This document shows, piece after piece, positions 1 through 6,000 of a stretch of 6,796 bases of DNA. This DNA comes from Gammaproteobacteria bacterium (GTDB taxonomy: Bacteria > Pseudomonadota > Gammaproteobacteria > Competibacterales > Competibacteraceae). Every line of letters begins with the position of its first letter. Position 1 is the first letter of the stretch. The translations under genes and the position numbers were made by a program. The stretch is from contig PWUP01000342.1 of NCBI GenBank assembly GCA_003562535.1, positions 1 through 6,796 of the forward strand, read 5' to 3'. Under the pieces are notes generated by a model that did no database searches, was not told where the DNA came from, and saw only the letters and a list, made by a program, of their open reading frames with translations.

Positions 1-139
1 CCAAAGGAGGGGAATTTTTAGCCGTTGAGTAGGCACTGTGAAGTTGATTTGATCAGTGCCGATTACTCGCCCTTACTGGTTAAGGCCTTTAATCGTAGTT
101 TATGCCAAGGCGCAGTATATTAACGGATCGTTGAAACGC

Positions 140-1954
140 TTAAACCGGCTGAGTCACTTGAAATAACCACTCCCGTATCGGCGCTTCCAAATGCGGGCCG
201 ATGACTGTCCGCACACGGGCATGATAGTCATTAAGCCATGTCCGTTCGCGGTCATCCAACGCCTTAGGGTCGATTAAGCGGGTATCGATGGGAGCTAGGG
301 TTAAGGTTTCAAACCCCAACATTGGCCGTTCGCCGCCGGGGATGGCTTGAGCCTCTGTAACCACCAGCAAATTTTCAATCCGAATCCCATAGGCTCCGGT
401 TTTGTAATACCCAGGTTCATTGGATACGATCATACCCGGCTGTAAGGGAATATTCACATGGACTTTAGAAATCCGCTGGGGGCCTTCATGCACACACAGA
501 TAACTCCCTACCCCATGCCCCGTGCCATGATCAAAATCCAAACCTGCCTGCCACAATGCCTGTCGAGCTAATACATCCAGTTGACTGCCACAAGTGCCGT
601 GAGGAAAACGCGCTTGGGTGATCGCAATATGGCCTTTCAATACCCAGGTGAAATGCTGGCGCTGTTCAGCGCTGGGCTCACCAATGGCTACTGTGCGGGT
701 TACATCGGTGGTACCGTCCACATACTGCCCACCCGAATCGACTAAGTACAATTCGCCTAACTGTAAGCGGCGATTGGTCTCAGGGGTAACTCGGTAATGG
801 ATGATCGCCCCATTGGGTCCAGAACCGGAAATGGTGTCGAAACTGATGTCGCGGAATCCGGTACCGGCGGCTCGTAAACGGTGCAACTGTTGCGCCGCTC
901 CGAGTTCATCAACCTCGCCTGCGGGTGCCTGTTGTGCCAGCCAATACAAAAACCGAGTGAGCGCCACCCCGTCACGTTCATGAGCAGCGCGCGCTCCGGC
1001 CAGTTCAGTCGGGTTTTTACAGGCTTTGGGGAGTACACAAGGATCGACAGCCTGATCCAGCACTGCCCCTGCGCGTTCTAAGCGTTCGACCACATAGGCC
1101 GCCGCAGTAGACGGATCAATCCGTACCCAGCACTGGCGCTGACCCAAAGCGTCGAGCGTATGCCCTAAGGCATCAGGCGCGCAAATCTGCACCGCAGAGC
1201 CTAAATGGTCATGCACGGTTTGATCGATTTTCCGAGCATCGACAAACCAATCCACCTGACCCTCAGCGTAGAGCACCGCAAAACTCAAGACTAAGGGCGT
1301 ATGCGGCACATCACCGCCCCGCACATTCAGCAGCCAAGCAATGGAATCTGGCTGAGTCAATAGCGCAGCATCCACCCCAGAGGCCGCCAGTTGTTTGCCC
1401 AAACGGTGGCGTTTATCTTGTGAGGATTCGCCCGCATAGGCGATGGGGTGAACCACGGCTGGCGCTACGGGCGGCAGCGGTCGATCAACCCAGACGGCAT
1501 CCACGGGATTGTCGTCACAGGCGACCAGCACCGCATCCGCTTGGGCACAAGCAGCGCGCAGTTTTTTTAGACTCTGGGGGGTGTGCAACCACGGATCGTA
1601 GCCAATCCGCGCCCCAGCATGGAGACGCTGCGCCAGCCATGCAGACGGCGGCTGTTCCAGTAAATGCTGGGGTTGGAACAGTTCTGCGGCGACTTGATCA
1701 ATCACTTGTAGCGTATAACGTCCATCAACGAAGATAGCCGATCCCGGCTGATAAACAATAGCTAAGCCTGCAGATCCGGTAAAGCCGGTCAACCACGCCA
1801 GCCGTTGGGCGCTGGGCGGGACGTATTCACTTTGATGCTGATCGGCCAGTGGCACCAGAAAGCCATCGAGTTGCCGTTGGGATAACTCGGCGATCAGGGC
1901 ATGATAGCGGGTGTGGCGAGCCTCGGAATGGGCCGCTATGGTGGGGTTATTCAT
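140..1954 (-). CDS. pepP: Xaa-Pro aminopeptidase (aminopeptidase P, M24 family), long three-domain form
   Basis: Cytosolic metallopeptidase that should remove an N-terminal residue preceding proline. The 604-residue product has two creatinase-like N-terminal domains (roughly residues 15-145 and 165-310), a pita-bread M24 catalytic domain (about 320-545), and a C-terminal M24_C-type tail (about 550-604). The dinuclear metal ligands of the family are all visible: D406 and D417 (VDSGG...DGTTDVTR), H480 (HGTGHGVG), E513 (SNEPGYY) and E527 (GIRIEN). Catalytic histidines are likely H386 (IIHYR) and H489 (VHEGP). The length and M24_C tail match the eukaryotic cytosolic APP1-like type, not the roughly 440-residue E. 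coli PepP, so the symbol is given by activity, not strict orthology. An in-frame TTG at 2011 would extend the protein by 19 residues through tesA, but the ATG at 1954 is preferred because family homology begins just after it. That ATG overlaps the tesA stop by 8 nt. A GAGGAA lies 16 nt upstream, which is distant, so coupling to tesA translation is likely. Last gene of the menA operon. Confidence 0.93.
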   Translation of the reverse strand: MNNPTIAAHSEARHTRYHALIAELSQRQLDGFLVPLADQHQSEYVPPSAQRLAWLTGFTGSAGLAIVYQPGSAIFVDGRYTLQVIDQVAAELFQPQHLLEQPPSAWLAQRLHAGARIGYDPWLHTPQSLKKLRAACAQADAVLVACDDNPVDAVWVDRPLPPVAPAVVHPIAYAGESSQDKRHRLGKQLAASGVDAALLTQPDSIAWLLNVRGGDVPHTPLVLSFAVLYAEGQVDWFVDARKIDQTVHDHLGSAVQICAPDALGHTLDALGQRQCWVRIDPSTAAAYVVERLERAGAVLDQAVDPCVLPKACKNPTELAGARAAHERDGVALTRFLYWLAQQAPAGEVDELGAAQQLHRLRAAGTGFRDISFDTISGSGPNGAIIHYRVTPETNRRLQLGELYLVDSGGQYVDGTTDVTRTVAIGEPSAEQRQHFTWVLKGHIAITQARFPHGTCGSQLDVLARQALWQAGLDFDHGTGHGVGSYLCVHEGPQRISKVHVNIPLQPGMIVSNEPGYYKTGAYGIRIENLLVVTEAQAIPGGERPMLGFETLTLAPIDTRLIDPKALDDRERTWLNDYHARVRTVIGPHLEAPIREWLFQVTQPV

Positions 1955-2594
1955 GAACTTGCTGCAATAATTCCTCAACCAAAGGCAGAATGTTCTCAAC
2001 AATAACGGCAATGCCTTGGCGATTAGGATGGATACCGTCTTCCAGATTCAGATGGGATTCACCCACCACGCCTTCCAGCATAAACGGATAGAGCAGCACG
2101 GAGTAGTCCTCGGCTAGCTCGGGATAAATGGCGTTAAACGCTTGGCCGTAATCGCGGCCAAGATTTGGGGGGGCGAGCATGCCGAGCAGCAATACGGGCA
2201 GATCACGTTGTTGCAGCGTGGCTAACATCTGCTCCAGATTCTCTCGGGTTAAACGAGGATTAATGCCGCGCAGACCGTCGTTAGCCCCCAAAGCCAGAAT
2301 CACCGCCTGCGGCTCATCAGCCAACGACCACTCCAAACGTGACAACCCCCCGCTGGTGGTGTCTCCAGACACTCCGGCGTTGATCACCGTTACGTTATGC
2401 CCCCGATCCCCTAACGCTTGTTGTAACTGCGCAGGGAGGCTGTCGGCGCTGTCTAGGCCGTAACCTGCCGTTAAGCTATCGCCCAACGCCATGATGCGCA
2501 GGGATTCGGCAGTGGCTGAGGTCAGCATCAGCCCACATAAGGCCATCACCGCCGCCAAATAGTGCCAGTAGCGCTTTATCTGGCTCATCATCAT
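1947..2594 (-). CDS. tesA: Acyl-CoA thioesterase I / lysophospholipase L1, periplasmic GDSL (SGNH) hydrolase
   Basis: Secreted esterase of the TesA/protease I/lysophospholipase L1 family, which hydrolyses acyl thioesters, lysophospholipids and other small esters in the periplasm. The 215-residue product starts with a signal peptide: basic n-region (K7, R8), hydrophobic core at about 11-24, and a likely cut after ATA at residue 29. The SGNH blocks are all present: GDSLTAGYGL with nucleophile S40, NAGVSGDTT with oxyanion G77, GANDGLRG with N105, and DGIHPN with D186 and H189. Length is close to E. coli TesA (208). Three consecutive ATG codons occur at 2594, 2591 and 2588. An AGGA at 2600-2603 is 5, 8 or 11 nt from them, so initiation at the second is equally possible. 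The gene begins 2 nt after the stop of the BASS transporter gene and its end overlaps the peptidase gene. In many proteobacteria tesA lies opposite an ABC transporter (ybbA type); that arrangement is not seen here. Confidence 0.95.
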   Translation of the reverse strand: MMMSQIKRYWHYLAAVMALCGLMLTSATAESLRIMALGDSLTAGYGLDSADSLPAQLQQALGDRGHNVTVINAGVSGDTTSGGLSRLEWSLADEPQAVILALGANDGLRGINPRLTRENLEQMLATLQQRDLPVLLLGMLAPPNLGRDYGQAFNAIYPELAEDYSVLLYPFMLEGVVGESHLNLEDGIHPNRQGIAVIVENILPLVEELLQQVHE

Positions 2595-2596
2595 GA

Positions 2597-3463
2597 TTAT
2601 CCTAAAGCCGGTGAGATTGAACGACCTCTAGCACGCGCCCAGGCCGTGAAGCCCGCCGCAGACACGTTCATCATCAAAGCATAGAGAATAGCCGGGACAA
2701 CCATCGCCGGTTCACCCAGCAGGCTGGTGGCGATGAATATGGCCAATGCCGCATTTTGCATGCCTGATTCCATCGTAACCGCAATCATATCGCCAAAATC
2801 CAGTTGCAATAACCGCGCCCCCAACCAACCTAAAGCCATCGTGCCCACATTTAATGCCAAAATATATGGCCCTAAATCCGTGAAATGCGCCATCATGGTC
2901 TCACGCTGACTCATGAACGCACCAATCACAATCAGAGCGAAAATGGCCGTTGCCAAGTGCCGGCACCAGCGCCGTATCCGTACCGCCAGCGTCGGCCAGA
3001 AGTAATGCAGCATCATGCCCAGCACCACCGGAACCCCGGTCACTAGGAACACGCCAAGTAAAATGCGCCCTGCGGGTATAGCCACCAGCGCGGCATCACC
3101 GAGCAACAGCGCTTGTGCAGCCCATAAGATCAACGGAATACTAATGATACCCACTAGGCTGGAAATCGCCGTTGCGGAAACGGATAGGGCGGCATTGCCC
3201 CCAGCCAACACGGTCAATAGGTTTGAGGTCACGCCACCAGGACAGGCGGCCAGTATCATAATGCCTAAAGCAAATTCTGGACGCCCCTGATACCACAGCA
3301 CCAGCACCGCAGCCCACAGTGGCAGCAGAATGATTTGGTTCACTAAGGCCATGCCCAAGGAACGCGGATAGCGGAAAATACGGGTAAAATCGGCCACCCG
3401 CAAGCCTAGGCCAATGGCGAACATGATGAACGCCAAACCCAAAGGTAATAAAATTGCATTCAT
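2597..3463 (-). CDS. Bile acid:sodium symporter family (BASS/SBF) transporter
   Basis: Inner-membrane secondary transporter of the sodium/bile acid symporter fold. The 288-residue protein is almost wholly hydrophobic, with about nine to ten predicted membrane segments. It carries the family's two crossover signatures: ACPGGVTSN (about residues 73-81, with S80 and N81 expected at a sodium site) and MESGMQNAALA (about 231-241, with E232 and Q236 matching the conserved Glu and Gln). An NQIILLP segment near residue 43 also fits. Bacterial members have been linked to sodium-coupled uptake of organic acids such as bile acids or pantoate-type compounds; nothing here fixes the substrate. An in-frame TTG at 3481 would add six residues, but the ATG at 3463 overlaps the menA stop as ATGA and is preferred. 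No strong ribosome binding site is visible before it, so translation probably depends on menA. tesA follows after 2 nt. Confidence 0.9.
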   Translation of the reverse strand: MNAILLPLGLAFIMFAIGLGLRVADFTRIFRYPRSLGMALVNQIILLPLWAAVLVLWYQGRPEFALGIMILAACPGGVTSNLLTVLAGGNAALSVSATAISSLVGIISIPLILWAAQALLLGDAALVAIPAGRILLGVFLVTGVPVVLGMMLHYFWPTLAVRIRRWCRHLATAIFALIVIGAFMSQRETMMAHFTDLGPYILALNVGTMALGWLGARLLQLDFGDMIAVTMESGMQNAALAIFIATSLLGEPAMVVPAILYALMMNVSAAGFTAWARARGRSISPALG

Positions 3464-4419
3464 TGGTAAGCCACAACCCAATTTGTCGTGAGATTAACAA
3501 TCTCGGTTTGATAAAATACAGCAGTCAAGACTAATCCTAAACACGCGGATACCGTCAGAACCAACTGCAAAATTGCGGTACGCCCTAAACAGATATTGTA
3601 TTTCTCGGCACCGTCAGCATGAGCCAAAGCCCGCCAGATACCCATACCCATCGGCAAACCGGCTAAACCCAGCGCCGCCCCACACCAAGGCGGTCCTAAC
3701 ATCGCCACCACGGATAAGCCGACCGCCACACCAATCAATAAGCCGCCAAACAACCACTGGGCACTGCGCTGACCGAGCAAAATGGCTAAGGTACGTCGCC
3801 CTGCCAAGGTATCACTGCGGCGATCACGGATATTGTTCAGCAACAACACACCCGCAGCGGGCAAACCAATAATCACTCCGATGAGCACCGCATGGGCGCT
3901 GACCTGACCGCTGTGCAGATAGGCGACCCCCCCAACGCCAACCACGCCAAAAAACAGCACGACGAATAACTCGCCGAGTGGACCGCGGGAAATGGGATAC
4001 GGGCCACTGGAATAGGCGTAACCGGCCAGAACCGATAACAGCCCAATGGTCAGAATCGGCCAGCCTCCTAAGGCGACCAAGTACAGTCCGCACAGTACGG
4101 CTAGGGCGAAAGCAGCATGCGCTGCCCATAAGACTTGCTGGGCGGATAACCAACCGCGCTCAGTCACGCGAGCCGGCCCAAGACGGTCAGGCTGATCAGT
4201 GCCATTAAGACCATCCGCCGCATCATTTTGCAAATTTGTCCCGATTTGGATTGCAGCGGCGGACAGTGCCGCGGCCAACAGCACACCGGGACGCACCGCA
4301 CCGGTTTCCACCCAACCCACCGCAGAACCGGCTAATACGGGCGATAAGGACAGTGGCAAGGTTTGCGGACGAATCGCATGCCAAGCCACCACAGGCCAAG
4401 AAGGACGTGTTGAAGTCAT
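3460..4419 (-). CDS. menA: 1,4-dihydroxy-2-naphthoate polyprenyltransferase
   Basis: Integral membrane UbiA-family prenyltransferase that joins a polyprenyl diphosphate to 1,4-dihydroxy-2-naphthoate with decarboxylation, giving demethylmenaquinone. The 319-residue product (E. coli MenA is 308) opens with the MenA-type RPQTLPLSLSPVLAG segment (R17, P18). The first Mg/diphosphate motif is NLQNDAADG (N65, D66, D69), followed by the MenA-like GTDQPDRLGPARVTERG. The second Asp-rich motif is NNIRDRRSD (D199, D203), followed by GRRTLAILLG. These flanking sequences favour MenA over UbiA or heme O synthase. About eight to nine hydrophobic segments follow. The frame stays open to a TTG at 4581, but ATG 4419 is chosen because homology begins there and an AGGAA lies 9 nt upstream; the extra 54 residues look non-coding. 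First gene of the operon menA-BASS-tesA-pepP. The fumarate reductase nearby is a plausible consumer of its product. Confidence 0.94.
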   Translation of the reverse strand: MTSTRPSWPVVAWHAIRPQTLPLSLSPVLAGSAVGWVETGAVRPGVLLAAALSAAAIQIGTNLQNDAADGLNGTDQPDRLGPARVTERGWLSAQQVLWAAHAAFALAVLCGLYLVALGGWPILTIGLLSVLAGYAYSSGPYPISRGPLGELFVVLFFGVVGVGGVAYLHSGQVSAHAVLIGVIIGLPAAGVLLLNNIRDRRSDTLAGRRTLAILLGQRSAQWLFGGLLIGVAVGLSVVAMLGPPWCGAALGLAGLPMGMGIWRALAHADGAEKYNICLGRTAILQLVLTVSACLGLVLTAVFYQTEIVNLTTNWVVAYQ

Positions 4420-4427
4420 ATTCACGG

Positions 4428-4432
4428 TTCCT
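4428..4432 (-). promoter_or_regulatory. Ribosome binding site of menA
   Basis: The minus-strand sequence AGGAA ends 8-9 nt before the ATG at 4419. It supports that ATG over the upstream in-frame ATG (4542) and TTG (4581) codons. Confidence 0.6.
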
Positions 4433-4592
4433 ATGCGCAATGAGGCGTAGTCGTGACCGTCCCCAAACCATGCCACTGGAGAGAAAGGAACCGATTGACT
4501 GCGCTTATAGTTTTTGAAATCAAGGCTCGACTGTCTAAGCATGTGCGCTGAATTATGCGACCCGCTTACGGGTGCCGTCAAGCACTCGGGCT

Positions 4593-4619
4593 TTGACAGC
4601 GTGGGTAGTCAGTTATTAC
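4593..4619 (+). promoter_or_regulatory. Possible sigma-70-type promoter upstream of the SRPBCC gene
   Basis: A perfect TTGACA (4593-4598) is followed after 15 bases by TATTAC (4614-4619, four of six matches to TATAAT), or after 17 bases by the poorer TTACCA. Spacing and -10 quality are marginal. It would give a leader of more than 100 bases before the ATG at 4737. It competes with the perfect TATAAT further downstream. Confidence 0.25.
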
Positions 4620-4681
4620 CATGCACGCAAAAGCGGCCACTCAGTCTAACCCAGCCATGCGGCTGTAGGTCTTTGAGACCC

Positions 4682-4687
4682 TATAAT
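4682..4687 (+). promoter_or_regulatory. Consensus -10 box upstream of the SRPBCC gene
   Basis: A perfect TATAAT lies 49 bases before the SRPBCC start codon. The bases 16 to 18 nt further upstream (around 4658-4665) do not resemble TTGACA and there is no TG extension. If this is a real promoter it would probably need an activator. It directly abuts a small inverted repeat (4666-4683). Confidence 0.3.
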
Positions 4688-4736
4688 GAGAAGGTCAATC
4701 TTAACACCTTTGGAGCAAAAAACAGCGAGTACAATC

Positions 4737-5195
4737 ATGCCGACAGTCGAACATAATGTGGTGTTCCCGGCAAAACCGGATGAGGTTTTTGCCATGATCC
4801 GGCGGGTTGATGAGTTTCCCCGCTACGCTGATGCGGTAGAGTCAGTCACCCCGCTGAGCGCGAACAGCTACCGTTGGAAAGTACGGGCTAATGGCGTTGT
4901 ATTTAGCTGGGATGTCGCCATTGTTGAAGAATACCCGCCCTATCGCCTGACTTGGCAATCGCTCACCGGTATCCGCAATACCGGGCGCTATCATCTGTCA
5001 GCAACACCCGGTGGCGGCACCCGAGTACGCCTAGCGATTGAATACCATTTACCTAATAAATTATTGGATAAAACACTGGGTCGAGTGGCTCAGCCCATCA
5101 TCAAGCACATCAGTGCCCAAGCGTTTGGGCGGGTTAGACAGGCATTGATTGCGGATAACCATAATAAGCTACGCGCTCAAGGTGTGGCGGCCTAA
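4737..5195 (+). CDS. SRPBCC / START-like ligand-binding protein (polyketide cyclase/dehydrase-like)
   Basis: A 152-residue single-domain protein with the helix-grip pattern of the SRPBCC superfamily. The N-terminal strand leads to PAKPDEVFAMIRRVDEFPRY (residues 11-30), the usual first helices. Antiparallel strands follow (YRWKVRANG, FSWDVAIVEEYPPYRLTWQS, GRYHLSATPGGGTRVRLAIEYHL), and the long C-terminal helix spans about 105-145. Members bind hydrophobic ligands in a central cavity; the Coq10/RatA branch is one relative, but this protein looks closer to the generic cyclase/dehydrase or CoxG-like group. No signal peptide or membrane segment is seen, so it is probably cytosolic. The frame opens at 4686, but that ATG overlaps the TATAAT box. 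ATG 4737 fits the family start, with a weak AGCGAG 7 nt upstream. It is divergent from menA and convergent with frd, which suggests but does not show a link to quinone handling. The ligand is unknown. Confidence 0.8.
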   Translation: MPTVEHNVVFPAKPDEVFAMIRRVDEFPRYADAVESVTPLSANSYRWKVRANGVVFSWDVAIVEEYPPYRLTWQSLTGIRNTGRYHLSATPGGGTRVRLAIEYHLPNKLLDKTLGRVAQPIIKHISAQAFGRVRQALIADNHNKLRAQGVAA

Positions 5196-5214
5196 ATAGT
5201 ATGTAAGGGATAGC

Positions 5215-5246
5215 ATGTAAGGGCGGTTCGCGAACCGCCCTTACAT
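5215..5246. repeat. Perfect 32-base palindrome between convergent genes
   Basis: The half ATGTAAGGGCGGTTCG (5215-5230) is followed directly by its exact reverse complement (5231-5246). It can fold on either strand into a stem of about 14 bp with a small central loop. It lies between the SRPBCC stop (5195) and the frdD stop (5252). Neither strand has a T-run after the stem, so it is not a textbook intrinsic terminator. It may still limit read-through or protect 3' ends of both messages. The nine-base ATGTAAGGG also occurs just upstream at 5201-5209. The form (a GC-rich core around TTCGCGAA with TAAGGG-type arms) resembles dispersed REP-like palindromes known in various bacteria, but copy number cannot be judged from one window. 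Confidence 0.75.
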
Positions 5247-5251
5247 CTAGA

Positions 5252-5605
5252 CTATAACCCCAAAGCCAAGACAACGGCAACGACGCTGCCCAGCGTCGCC
5301 AGCCCGTAGCCGGTCAGCTTCAGCAGCGTGGATGCTGACACTCCAAAATCGTGCAGGGTATGGATAATGCGGTGCGCTCCATGAAACAAAAACAAGCTGA
5401 TCACCACCGCCAGCGCTAAGCCGATCAGCGGATTTTGCAGCAGGCCGAGCACGGTCTCATAACTCAGCGCTTCGCTATCAAACCCGATACCCAAGGGGAT
5501 TAACACACCGATGATGGCTACCAGCACCGGCCCGACCAGAGCCGCCAGCATGCCCCCTGCACCGAATAATGACCACACAATGGGTTCATGGGAACGTGGT
5601 TTCAT
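5252..5605 (-). CDS. frdD: Fumarate reductase membrane anchor subunit D
   Basis: One of the two membrane anchors that hold FrdAB on the inner membrane and form the quinol sites of quinol:fumarate reductase. The product is 117 residues (E. coli FrdD 119). It has the family start KPRSHEPIVWSLFGAGGM, the LIPLGI...EALSYE segment (about 35-50), and three hydrophobic helices at roughly 10-40, 58-80 and 93-117. The histidine cluster HGAHRIIHTLHD (H75, H78, H82, H85) lies where E. coli FrdD has its LHRMHHAMHD. The open frame extends to 5656, but ATG 5605 overlaps the frdC stop as ATGA, has GAGGG 7 nt upstream, and gives the expected length. Last gene of frdABCD; the palindrome lies just past its stop. 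Confidence 0.96.
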   Translation of the reverse strand: MKPRSHEPIVWSLFGAGGMLAALVGPVLVAIIGVLIPLGIGFDSEALSYETVLGLLQNPLIGLALAVVISLFLFHGAHRIIHTLHDFGVSASTLLKLTGYGLATLGSVVAVVLALGL

Positions 5606-6000
5606 GACAATACCCTCATCATCAGAATCAATATCCCCACCGACACCGCAATCCACACCACGATAGCGGCAGTCACTACGGTGCGGTTTTGGATGAATTC
5701 ACCTCTAAAGCGCAGCAAGGGCATGGTTTGTGGCAAGAGGCCAAACCACGTCCACGCATGATACGCAAATGCGATGAATACCAGCAGATGCAGCGCTATC
5801 GACACCGGCGATTGCAACACCGCCAACCAGGTGGCAAACGCCTCGGGGCTATCAGCCAGACGGCTGAGACCGAGCAGTAAAAACAGCGCGTAGGCCACCA
5901 CCAGCACACTGGTGCCTTCGCGGATCAGATACCATTTATAGTTGGGTCGCCGCAGCCACCAGCGGCTCATGCTGCGGGTATAGGTTTTGGGTTGATTCAT
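5602..6000 (-). CDS. frdC: Fumarate reductase membrane anchor subunit C
   Basis: Three-helix inner-membrane anchor of quinol:fumarate reductase, 132 residues (E. coli 131). The N-terminus PKTYTRSMSRWW followed by YLIREGTSV matches the E. coli pattern (KPYVRPMTSTWW, YMLREGTAV). E28 corresponds to the Glu associated with proton/quinol handling (E29 in E. coli). AYHAWTWFGL carries H81 and W85, equivalent to E. coli H82 and W86 near the quinol site. Hydrophobic segments are at about 25-48, 62-86 and 106-130. It starts within the frdB stop (ATGA overlap), with a G-rich stretch just upstream serving as a weak ribosome binding site, and ends within the frdD start. Confidence 0.96.
   Translation of the reverse strand: MNQPKTYTRSMSRWWLRRPNYKWYLIREGTSVLVVAYALFLLLGLSRLADSPEAFATWLAVLQSPVSIALHLLVFIAFAYHAWTWFGLLPQTMPLLRFRGEFIQNRTVVTAAIVVWIAVSVGILILMMRVLS

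Larger units (their letters stand above)
4420..4736. other. Divergent intergenic region between menA and the SRPBCC gene
   Basis: About 317 bases without a supported gene, expected to hold promoters for both directions. Visible elements are a hairpin ACCCG-CTTA-CGGGT (4560-4573), a perfect plus-strand TTGACA (4593-4598), a hairpin CAGCC-ATGC-GGCTG (4652-4665), a hairpin GGTCT-TTG-AGACC (4668-4680) and a perfect TATAAT (4682-4687). On the minus strand I see no convincing paired -35/-10 for menA; a TATAAG at about 4504-4509 lacks a well-spaced partner. Open frames across the stretch have no recognisable protein character. Confidence 0.6.

Noticed and set aside
32..60. Inverted repeat GGCACTG...CAGTGCC with a 15-base loop, downstream of the peptidase gene
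   Set aside because: Seven pairs with a large loop and no T-run on either strand; too weak to call a terminator.
1..139. A Shine-Dalgarno-like AAAGGAGG near base 4 and a small open frame from a TTG at 25 to a stop at 121
   Set aside because: The motif is 15 or more bases from the TTG, a stop follows it at 19-21 in the same frame, and the 32-residue product has no recognisable features.
801..1737. Several plus-strand open frames of 60-105 codons inside the peptidase gene
   Set aside because: They lie antisense to a strongly conserved coding sequence with all catalytic motifs, and have arginine/proline-rich shadow-frame composition.
3141..3500. 119-codon minus-strand frame overlapping the BASS gene and the end of menA
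   Set aside because: It is an out-of-frame shadow of the transporter gene, which has clear family motifs in its own frame.
50..4203. Shared TGATCAGTGCC at 50-60 and 4193-4203, and shared CGCCCTTAC at 68-76 and 5236-5244
   Set aside because: Matches of 9-11 bases in a 6.8-kb window without flanking similarity; one copy is inside the menA coding sequence. Not treated as repeats.
4420..4581. N-terminal extension of MenA to ATG 4542 or TTG 4581
   Set aside because: The extra residues are unlike the MenA family, and the ATG at 4419 has a well-placed AGGAA; the extension would also consume the whole likely menA promoter region.
4514..4756. 80-codon plus-strand open frame in the menA/SRPBCC intergenic region
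   Set aside because: No recognisable sequence, atypical composition, and overlap with the SRPBCC start; more likely chance.
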